64,000 nucleotides of DNA from Ryuthela nishihirai (Eukaryota > Arthropoda > Arachnida > Araneae > Heptathelidae): NCBI GenBank assembly GCA_038380435.1, contig JAWZYU010000017.1, positions 22,629,283-22,693,282 on the forward strand, given 5' to 3'. Shown here piece after piece: positions 46,801 through 58,800 of this stretch. The notes beneath the pieces are model-generated. The model made no database searches. It worked only from the letters and a program-made list of their open reading frames with translations, and was not told where the DNA came from. Position 1 is the stretch's first letter. Every line of letters starts with the position of its first letter. A program made the position numbers and the translations under genes.

Positions 46801-49800
46801 ATGAAAGTGTACCCTCTATAAAATTCACTCATAAAGCTGAAGGAAACTAAAAATTACCTTACCTCAACTTTTTAATTCAATAAGCAGAAAACAAATGTAT
46901 AGCTTCCAAATGATTTGCTACCAAAATTAACCATATATATATAATATAGGAATTAATGCTGGGTATAATAGAGAGCAGATCAATAAAATTCACAAAGTTG
47001 TTAAATATAAAATTAATATGAATTTAACCCTTAGCAGCACAGCCAGTTAGATCATCTACTTCATCCCACTCCCAATACACAATAACTCTTCCTTTTATTA
47101 ATAAATTCACTTACTCACTTATTCGTACAGCATACTGTATAAAAATACAATCTCCAAATACCCACATCAGTTAATTCTACAATAAAACAACTATTAAATG
47201 ATTGAGATTGAGTATCACCAACTGGAGGCATTTATAAAATACAAATTAATGACCCTTATAAAGTATTACAAAGCAAGGATAATTGCATGGGGAGAATGTA
47301 TAGAAATTTAAGATTCAATTGGAAGAACACTCTAAAGACTTTCCCCCATCATACACACGCATGTTTTCAGCTAAATTATATATAAATTTTACCTATGAAT
47401 TTAACTCTTCCCAGGTCAAGGATGTCTATAGACGTTTTTGTACAACACATGAAACTTCTTTTTTTTGTCTTTTGAAAATTTTCCTACATATATCTTTTAA
47501 AAATACGTAATTCAAGCTTGAAAAATAATATTTTCTTTTTTTCATTTGATGCATATTTATTAAACTACAATATAAATGATTCGATAAAGCCATCTGCCGA
47601 TTTGCTTGTTAACATTACTCTGTCTTGAAGCAATCACCTGATTTAAGCTCAGAAGTTTGATTTGACTATTATCAACATATTTTTCCTTAAAGTTTCGAAA
47701 ATTTCCTAAAATTAACAAAAAACAGAAGATCTTTGGAAGTAATTATGAAGTATGTACCTATATTTTCGGTATATCACTGTAAAAAGTGTTATTAAAATTA
47801 ATATGTTACTACAAGTTCATATTTTTACTTCAATAAAATTCAGAATTAAATTCTCTTTACTTTGTATATAACATGACCTATTTCTGTTGATTAGTTATTC
47901 ATTAAAAATATTCTAAAGTTGACTTGTTTATTGGACTCTGCAACAAACCTGCACTTTTCTCAAAGTATGGTACAGAGAAAAAAGTTACATAATGGAAGAA
48001 ATGTTTACTTTAAACAAGAAATTTTTTGTTATTTAGAAATAAATAACATTTCTATTCATGTGCATTATTGTCATTTCTGTCTATTAATGCTTTTTATATA
48101 AATTTTTATTTATGTTGCCAGATGCATTTTTTTATTATATGACTCTAAAAAAGGTTCTATTAAACTAAAACTAGTCATCCTTTTGGTTAAATATTTTATT
48201 TTCAGAAAATTCAGAATTAAATGCTGATTAATTTGGTATTTAACATGCCATAATCCCTGTCATTAGTTATTTGATAAAAAAGTTCTAAAGTTATTTTTTT
48301 TGCCTGATCAGAGTGAAAAAAATAGCTGGACCTAGGAAGGGTTAAATATGATAACTGTAATACAGAAGTTTCACTGCTAACCTCTGCGTGTAAATTATCC
48401 CTCTGTGATTATAGCTTAAAAACATAACTTTCACAAACACTGCTAGAGGACCAATGGCATATAAACCCTCAAATACTAACAGGGTCAGTCACCTGATGAT
48501 GCTTAGTAGCAAATTGCATTGTGACTTAAATTTATGTTTTTTAAAGTGACTTCAACTTTTTCAGTAGAAAGTTTTTAAAATACCTATCTTGGAAATAAAT
48601 TCATCGACTTTTAAACTCTGTGTTGTGAGTTCCTTTGATATCAACCAGTAGTGTCACCAGTAAAAGTTCTGTTTTTGGCAAATCTTCCAAATGACTCTAA
48701 TTTAGTACTTATATTCCACATAGGATATGCAGTGTCATGGACTGATGTACATTATCATTGTAGGCTGGTATCTACTATTGTCACAATGCCAAAGATATGT
48801 GGTTATGTTAGTAAACCACCTAATGCCTAAGATACTGTGTAAAATCTAGAATCAAAAGCATCAAGATTCCTCTTGTTACAAAGGGTCCAAGTTTTACTAC
48901 GAATAACTATCTCTTGAAAGAACCAAACTATTGTACAGTCTAATTTTAATCTTTTGGTGTATGTGCTTATTTTTCCACACTTTCCATAGATTCTTAAAAG
49001 TTCCAAGCAGCAATCCCTATTTATCTGTTTATCTTATGCTGCACATCACCAGTATATTGCATAGCTTCCAAGATAATTAAACTGAGAACACCTGCTCAAG
49101 AGTGCAACCATTCAGATTAACTGAACCACAGCCTGCTTGACCAATTTTCATCATTCACCCAGCATCCCTGTTTTGGATGCTAATATGAGACTAAAGACCA
49201 AATGTTGGAAACTACAAGACCCCTCTCAACTGAATACTGTAGCATGCACGAGGTTTTAGACCTTGCCACAACCAATAATTATTTCCAGGTTACTCAGCAA
49301 ATTTATCATCAAACAGAAGGTGTCCCCATGGGACCACCCCTATCAGGACTTTTAGCAGATGTTGTACTCAGACATGTAGAAGACATGGTGCTTAGCTCCC
49401 ACCCCATCACTCCTATACTTTGAAAAAGATACATGGATGATATTTTTTAATATGGCCTGGAAACCAAAAACAGCTGGATAAATTACTAGTGGAACTCAAT
49501 ACTGTTTTCCCAACCATTCAATTTACACATGAAGCAGAGAAAAACAGATTAATAAATTTCCTTGATGTCACTATCCAGAGGCACACCCAATCTGTTGAAA
49601 CCTCAGTACACCGAAAACCTTCCTTTGTCCCTAACTTCATCCCTAAGGATTCTGCCAACCCAATAAATTTCCAAAAATCTGCATTCCACACTATTTCTGC
49701 AATCCCACAGATACTGCTCTATGGATAAACTCTTGAAGCTGGAAATAAAATACATCATGAAATTAGGCAAACAAGCAGGTTACACACATAAATTTCTAAG

Positions 49801-52800
49801 TAATATCCTAAAAAAGGTAGCTACAAGAAAACGCTTCCTTACCTGTACTACCAACACAAACTTTCGTAAAAAAAATCCCTCATGTAACTGACTTTTTGAC
49901 AAAAATTATGAAATAATTTAATTACACTGGCCCATAAAAGTCCAAAGCATTATCTCAAAATTAATTAAAAATGACCAAGACCAATAAATGTCTTCAGGTG
50001 ACATTTATGTCATCCATATTGAAGACCCACACAAAGAACTCCAGCAGAAAAATGAATATGCAGGAAAAACCTTTAGACAGTTCTCAACCCGACTGGCAGA
50101 ACACCAAGAAAATTGCGAAAAAGCCAACCAAAAGACAGCCCTAACTCAAGCTGCCATCACCTGCAACCTAACACCAAAATTCAATGATGCAAGAGTACTA
50201 TTCTCCCCCTATGAAATGTCAACTAAATTATGCTGAAAACCTTGTAATATACTTAAGCAGAAATGAAATATATAATAATGACATAACCCCACCACCTTCA
50301 GCATGGAAAATACTCTTCAATAATTACCCAAATATTAAACTAAATTAAGCAATCCCTCTCCCCCCACACGTTTCCCATGCTTCCTATATGAACACAAAAA
50401 CACAACAGCACTACACAAAATTTCCCATAATTATGTAAATATAAAGCCACAACAAAAAAAAACCAACCCCTCAATAGAGGGCACCACATCTACTACCACC
50501 CTCCCCTCCAGACAATGTGTTCCAAACCTAACATAAACAAACACTGACTGCAGCACATACATCTGTGCCTGCCGCAAAATAACTATTTCACTGATGATGC
50601 ATTGGAGTAACAATGCGAAATGTGTAGCGAGTATGCAGTAGCATTTAATATTCACACTCCCAGAAAAGTTGAGACATAAGCTGTGAATCTAAAAATACAT
50701 TGGTTGAAGTGTGCACCAAAATTGACATCAAACTGGCACCAGCATTCTCTTAGTGAACACAAAAAAAAAAAGAATATAAGTGAATGCATATCTGGATTAT
50801 ACTACTCACCACAGGACAATAGACTCATCTAACAATCTGAAATTATCACAAGGAAGAAACCAAGTAAATGTCTAGATGATAAATCCATCCGATTGTTTCA
50901 ACTTTTCCACTAATTACAGTGATATAGAAAAAATTTGATCATTTTTTTATCTTTACCCATTTATTAAGCTCTTTGTAATACCTTCTGTTAGGAGATGTAG
51001 GATAGTGCACCATTTCTTTCTTTCCAAAATAAGCTCCAGCTTTTTATCACTCAGATAATTTTGCTTCCTCTGTTCCCTTTTACCTAAAAGAGTACTGTAA
51101 GTTTAAAGAAAAGCCTGTTTAAAATGGTCCCATTCTTCCTCAACTTCAGTAATAAGCATACTATGACTGTCATAATGACTAAGTAACCTATCATGGTAAG
51201 CTTTAGCTATAACTGGATCCTTCAGAGCTTTAATGTTAAAGGTAATTTTTTAACCTTAGCACAACACTTCTTAAGTTTAAGTTGCAAGACACTTTTAACA
51301 AGGTAATGGTCAGATCCAATTTCAGCTCCCCTATATCACCTGGTTTTCCTAACAGAAGTAGCCCATTTGCTGTTAATTAATATATAATCTATCATATTCT
51401 TATGCAGCCCATCTGGTGAAACCCATGTGTACTTATGTATGCCGTGGTGTTTGTAATGAGTGTTAGTTATTCTGAAACCAATGAGTTTACTTGTCTGTAG
51501 GAGACATTGCCCTTTGCCATTGCAGCTACCAATACCAAAAGGACCTATCACCCCTCCCCAAATGTCAGAGTCAGTAAAAATTTAGCATTGAAGTCATCTA
51601 GAACAAGAGTAATATGGGGACAGGGTTGGCTCAGTCAGTAGTGCACCAGGCTTGTAATCTGCAGTTCCTAGGTTCAAGTCCCAGCTGGGCCAGCGTTGAT
51701 ATTTATCTCTGCAAAACTCCCAGCCCTTCCCATGGTCAGTAGAGGACACCAATGGGCTTGGAAAAGCCACCATCTGTTGGATGGGATGTTAAGCCGTAGC
51801 CCCATGTACCATATCCAGTGCACATTAAATAACATGCTGAATGGCTTTGATGGGAGCTATCATCTGTCTCCCAACAACTATGCTAGTGAGTCCCCTCCTA
51901 TAACCTCTGAGCATTCGGGTCCTTGTGACCTGGCCATTTAGCCCATTGTGTGCAAAAAAGTGCCACTCAGGGGTAAAACAAATTCATCCCAAAGGTCTCC
52001 TTTCTTGACAGAATTCAAAATATCCTGAAGTTGCCTGTAAAACCTATCCTTTTCATCCTCATTGGCATCCTCATTGGGGGCATAACAACAGATAACATTC
52101 AAGTCTTTAATACTCGTCTGAAATTGAGCTGTAAGAAACCTTTTATAAATGCACTCATATCCCAGAAGAGCATCACAAGCATATCTGCCAAGAAGCAAAC
52201 CTATGTCTTGGAGATTCTACTAATCTTCCCTCCCTGAAAAGAAATTTGAATTTTTTTTATGTATCTGACCTTTTTCTGTCCATAATCCGGAATTCTTGTG
52301 TGAGGACATCAAAAGAATAATCTCTGTGCAGAGTCCTCACAATCCAACTACCTATGGGAAGAAAATCGTTAGTGGGATGTTTAATGAAACTATGTTTATT
52401 GAGAGAGTGAATGCCAACATTATCAAACAGCCCCCTAATCACAGACATGACTTTCCCCCACTGTCAAAGGCTGAAGTCATCTTCCTCCAATATAGGTCTG
52501 ACGATGCCTGTTGAAGCAAGAAGGTACCTGCAATGATCTCAGATCAGGATTATCTACCAGCAATAAAATGTAAATCTGTTCACTTGGGGCTGTCAACCCA
52601 CAAACAAACAGAAAACACAGTGGAAGATTTTCCTTCAACAGAAGCCCACCAGTGCAGCAAATTCAGGATCCATAATCAAGCTCAGATCCATTATTCCATT
52701 CTGGTTGATGTATATAGTCAGCACCATGTCCCTGTGAGATTGACCACTCCTCAGCAGGGTAAAAAAAAAATAGAAAAGTAGCCACAGTAATCCAGATCAG

Positions 52801-55800
52801 TAGGCCACACTGATCTGACAGCCCTCCCCTTTCCATTCCCTTTCAAAAGAGAGTATCTCTTTCAAAAGGTACTAGTGGTCTGCACCACAAGAAGGCAGGG
52901 TCGGACTTTAGGTGCTAGGCCTGGCAAGTTCTGTGAATCATCACAGGGGATTGGTGCATAGCTCTCCTTCCAGTGATTACTTAGCTATCATACTGTGTAC
53001 TATAAAATTCAACCATTAGTCTGAACAAGATATATCTTCAACTTTTGGATATTGCATTGCATAGGTATCCTGATCATTTGGAAACTTCAGTATATAATAA
53101 ATCTATTTTCATTCCTAATATAATCCTTATATATCTAACCCCCCAAGAGTCTGCAAACATTTATTACATGTAACCTGTATTTTTGAAGTATTCTTCCTGT
53201 ATTCTTCCATAAATCAATTTTTAGAGAAGGAAATTAATTCTATATATCAAATAGCACAAGATATTGGATACCTAGAAACAAAGTTGATAAAATTAATACA
53301 AATTGTAAATACAAATTTTACTCTCAAACTCAACCACAACCAGAATAATTAACAATCCCACCTAATAAATATATTATATTTCTTAGGCATATCTGATCAC
53401 CATTCCTTAATCACAATACCTGACTTTACTATTTCTTTTATTCACAATACCCCCATATTGAAGCAATCCCCTGATTACTGTTCATCAGTTTAATCCGAAC
53501 TTATGCCAATTCATTTTTTCATAAAGTCTTAAAATTCTCCCAAAAGTTAACCAAAAATATTTTTTAATTCAAGGATTTTGGAAACAATTACCAAGTAAGT
53601 ACTTCTATTGTTTTTAGACTTTACTCTCTCTTTTCAGGTTTAATAGCCTTTGGGGATGGTTAATACAATACTAACTGTCATACAAAAAATTGCTGGCAAG
53701 AACAGAAAACTTACAAAATATTTGTAAATAAAAATGAGTTTTTAGCAGATATGGAACTGTGGAACATTTTTCAACAAGTACTTCATCTTTGCATGTTTCA
53801 TCATATATTGGATTTTGGGTTGGGTTGTTTTACCTATGAGTGGCACTTTTTTACACACAATTGGCTAAATGACCAAGGCCACAAGGGCTCAGAGAAGGTT
53901 TGAGGAGATCCACTAGATAGCTGTTAGGAGACAGACGAGAGGTCTCTCATCAAGATCATCTAGCATGCTCTTTAACATGGCAAGGTATGGTTCTCCTACA
54001 AATGGGGCCACAGCTTACGTCTCACCCAATGGATGGTGGCCTTTCCAAGCCCAGTGGTGTACCTCATATATTGGGTGATAAGTCCTTAAATATAGGGTAA
54101 TGAACTCACTTGGAAAGAGTTTCTGGCAACATGACTGGGATATTCTTAATGAAACTAAGAGACTTAACAGAATTAAGAATAACTTATCATTTTTAGTGAA
54201 GCCAAAAAAAAAACATTTTTCTAAAATTTCTGAATACTAAAAATTTTTTTATATGGATTTAAAGCATATCGTTGAGACAGAAAAAAAGATGTTGAACAAC
54301 ACTATATGAGACAATATAATAAATCTAAGGGAAGCAGAGAAGGAAAATAATTCCTGAAGAGTTTCAAGAAAAATTCTGTACTTAAAAATGGAAACAAACA
54401 TTTCTAATGAGTAATGAATGAAAAAAAAAACTATATTTTTAAGGAATTAAGGAAATATCTTGATTAAAAAACAAAAATATACATTTCTAATGAGACTCTG
54501 AATTGGCAAAATCATTTAGTTATGCATCTAAAAATGTTTGTACAATAAAGTCCTACCTATAATAAAAAACAGACTATCAATGTCCGATGGTCCCAAACAA
54601 TAAAAAAGCAATGCAAGAATGAAAACCTTTCATCTCTTCACTCGCAACAGCTATTTCAAAGCAAACAACAAAATATATCATCAGAAGAAATGAGCCTCTA
54701 TGGGTTCACCATTATCAGCACTTCTTGCAGATGGGCAATAATGACAAAGCAACCCCCCCAAGTTTCATCATCATCATCATCATCCTCAAGCAGCCATGGG
54801 CTACGGAGGTCCAACCAGACCACGCAGTTTAATTCTCCAAGCATATTTGTCCTGAGCTACATCTGCTGCATCCGGCCACTGCACACCAATTCCAACAAGG
54901 TCCCGTTTGACATTGTCAGCCCACCGCATCCTAGGTCTCCCCCTCCTTCTGAGGCCTCTAGGCACACTGTTCATAACCCTATTCGCCAATCTATAATTAT
55001 CCATACGGGCAACATGGCCAAACCAGCGGAGTCTCTCTCTGCACAATATGCTGCTTAAAGGAGGTTGCAAACTCCTTTGCCTAACCTCATCATTAGTTAC
55101 AAAGTTAAACCACCTAATACCCAAGATACTGCGTAAGCATCTAGAATCAAAAGCATCTAGTTTCCTGTTATCTTGTTTACACAGCGTCCAAGTTTCACTA
55201 CCATAACTAACCCTAGAAAGAACCAAACTATTATACAGTCTAATTTTAGTCTTTAGGTGTATACGCCTATTTCTCCACAATCTCCATAGATTCTGAAAAG
55301 TCCCGGCAGCAATACCTATTCATCTGTTAATCTCATGCCGCACATCACCAGTATCAGTTACATAGCTCCCAAGGTAATTAAATTGTGACACCTGCTCAAG
55401 ACTGCAACCATTCAGATTAACTGAATCACAACCTGCCTGACCAATTTTCATCACTTTAGTTTTCTCTCTGTTTATAACCAAACCTACTCTACTACCAGTC
55501 TCATCAACAGCTTGAATGAAAGAGTTCATCTCATCAACATCATTTGCCAAAAGGGCTAAATCATCAGCATAATCTAAATCAGAAATTTTCGTATCTCCAG
55601 CCCATTTAAGGCCAAAATCTTTTCCTCGAAGCGAATTTCGCATAACATAATCAATAACCAAACTAAAGAGAAAAGGAGACAAAATGCACCCTTGTCGAAC
55701 ACCAGACGTAATGCTAAACCAATTGCTACAAGACTTACCAACTCTCACACATGACTCAGTGTTATTATAGAGAGCTTTCATTATGTTAACTAACTTGTCT

Positions 55801-58800
55801 GGTATACCATATGATCTCACAATCAACCACAAATTATGACGATCAACAGAGTCGAAAGCCTTTTTGAAATCAACAAAGCTAGCAACCAAAGGTTTCTGAA
55901 ACTCTAAACATTTCTCAAGAATCTGCCTAAGTGAAAATATCTGATCTACACATCCCCTACCACTTCTGAATCCACATTGCTCATCACGCAATTGCCTGTC
56001 AACCAGATTCTTAATTCTATTAAGCACAATCATGGAAAGAACTTTACCTGGAACAGAGAGTAGGCTGATACCCCTATAGTTATCACAAGAACTGCGATCA
56101 CCTTTTTTGAAAATAGGGATAATAATAGCTCTGGTAAAATCTTTAGGAACCATGCCTTTATCATAAAAGTTATTCAAAATTTCAGTCATCCAAGTGGTAA
56201 CCAAAACATTCCCAGCTCTGAGCATTTCTGTAGTAATTTCATCTACCCCTGGGGATTTATGAAGTTTAAGTTTAGAGATAGCCAAACTAACTTCAGATTG
56301 TGTTATAGGGCCAACATTAAAGCTGTCAATGCATCTATCATTATTACAAACAATGGGAGTAGAACTAACCACATTGTTTAGAACATCACTGAAATGCTCA
56401 GCCCACCTAGCCATGACAGAATTCTCACCTTCTATAACCTTACCTTGTTTATCCTTCAATCCCTGTATGCCTGTCCGTTTTCTACCACATAAAACATTAA
56501 CTATCTGGTACAGCTCTCTGCTGTTGTGCTGTCTAACTGCTTCCTCAGCTTTGTCAGCCAAGCTATCAAGCCAAAGATTTTTATCAGTAGCTAACTGATC
56601 CTTTACACGTTTATTAAGCTCTCTGTAATCTTTTCTATTAGGACTAGTAGGGTACTGATTAAGGACATTCCTGCAGTTCCTTCTTTCTGAAATAAGCTCA
56701 ATTGCCTTATCACTTAAATAATTATGCCTCCTCTGCTCCTTTTTTCCTAAAAGAGTACTGTTAGTTTCCAAAAAAAGCCTGTTTAAAATGGCCCCATTCT
56801 TCCTCAACTTCAGTATTAAGCAAACCATGACTGTCATAATGACTAAGTAACCTATCATGGTAAGCTTTGGCTATAACTGGGTCTTTTAGAGCATCAGTAT
56901 TAAAAGCAACTTTTTTAACCCTAGCACAACACTTTTTAAGTTTAAGTTGCAAGACACTTTTAACAAGGTAATGGTCAGATCCAATTTCAGCTCCCCTATA
57001 TGCCCTGGTATTTCTAACAGAACTAGCCCATTTGCTGTTAATTAATATATAATCAATCATATTCCTATGCAGCCCATCAGGTGAAACCCATGTGTATTTA
57101 TGTATGTCGCGGTGTTTGTAATATGTGTTAATTATTCTGAAACCATTGAGTTTACTTACCTGTAGGAGACGTTGCCCATTGCCATTGCAGCTACCAATAC
57201 CAAAAGGGCCTATTACTCCTCCCCAAAGGTCAGAGTCGGTACCAACTTTGGCATTGAAGTCACCAAGAACAAGGGTAATATCTCCTTTCTTGACAGAATT
57301 CAAAATATCCTGAAGTTGTCCGTAAAACCTATCTTTCTCATCCTCATCAGAATCCTCAGTGGGGGCATAACAGCAGATAATATTCAAGTCTTTAATGCTT
57401 GTCTGAAATTTTGCTGTAAGAAACCTTTCATTAATGCACTCATATCCTAGAAGAGCATCACTAGCATGTCTGCTGAGCAGCAGACCCACGCCTTAGTGAT
57501 GCTTTCCATCCTCCCTCCCTGTAAAGAGAAATTTAAAGTTATTTTTAAGTATCTCACCTTTACCTGTCCATCTGGTCTCTTGCAAGCCTAGAATATCTAG
57601 GTTATAGCGCTGGAATTCCTGCATGAGGACATCAAGAGAATAATCTCTATATAATGTCCTCACGTTCCTGCAGAGAGAAAATGATTAGTAGGATTTTTAA
57701 AGAAATTAGGTTTATTGAGATTGGTAGGGCCAACAATATCAAACAGCCCCCTGATCGCAGGCATGGGGCAAAGACCCGTTCCTCTTCCGCTAAAGGCTGA
57801 AGTCACCGATGCTGGTAGGAACTTCAGGCACCACCTTTTCAAGTGGACTTTTTCAAGAGCCACATGGCCTGCCTGAGACGCATTACTCCAGTTTAGGCTT
57901 GACGATGCCCAACTAGCAAAGTAAGGTTAAGGTACCTGCGATGGCCTCTGATTAGGATTATCCACCAGCTGATATAAGGTATCCCATGCCTCTGTTCACT
58001 TAGAGCTGGCAACCCAGAAGCAAACAGAAAACACAGCGGCAGACTCTCCCTCAACAGAGGCCCACCAGTGCAGCAAGCCCAGGATCCATAATCAAACTCA
58101 AATCCATAAACAAGTCCAGTCTGGTAGGTATAAATGGTCAGCACCAGGACCCTGTGAAGTTGACCACTCCTCAGCAGGGTTGAAAAAAAAGAAAAAAGTG
58201 GCCATAGATGACCAGATCAGCAGGCCATACTGAACTGGCAGCCCTCCCCTTCCATTCCCTTCCAAAAGAGAATATCTCTTTTGAAAGGTACTAACGGCCT
58301 GCACCACGAGAAGGCGGGGTCGGACATTAGGTGCTAGACCTGGCCGGTTCTGTGCATCACCACTAGGGATTGGTACACAGCTCTCCTTCCAGTTTACACC
58401 TAGCTACCATTTACAGGCCAGGTCTAGCAAAGTTTACAAAAGATATATTGGTGATAGATAATACATAAAGATAATCAAGAAAACTATCTGGAAAACTTAA
58501 AACAATATTAAATTTAAAATCAAACAGGAAGAATCATACACCTGTTGTTGTTGTTTTTTTTGCATTTTACATTTGTTTCTGTTTTTACATGAGTCTTTTT
58601 TGCCCATTGTTTTTGTTATTATACTGTTTACTCATTGTATCCTTTATTTCTTTTGCCCTTTGATTTTAACTTTGGTTGTCGGTAATCACACTTTATATAT
58701 TTACTTTTGTAATTTACACCTTGTTTGGCACAGCATGGCCTTAGTTGTTCTTGCACAATAAAATCTCAAACAATCAATCATTCTCTAAAGCACAAAAGAA

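Larger units (their letters stand above)
54766..58411 (-). mobile_element. LINE copy F, full length and least damaged
   Basis: On the - strand: the family 5' end (TGGTAGCTAGGTG near 58411), a ~750-bp 5' region, endonuclease, reverse transcriptase, and the 3' end GGCTGCTTGAGGATGATGATG with a GAT-repeat tail at 54766-54790. Compared with copy B, only about three inactivating changes are visible over the coding part. The long frames 57489-56761 and 56858-55320 belong to it. The + strand frames in the same interval are shadows. Confidence 0.95.

Noticed and set aside
57125..57450. + strand frames of about 60-90 codons in LINE F
   Set aside because: Antisense shadows of the endonuclease frame; the same shadows occur at 33187-33512 opposite LINE B.
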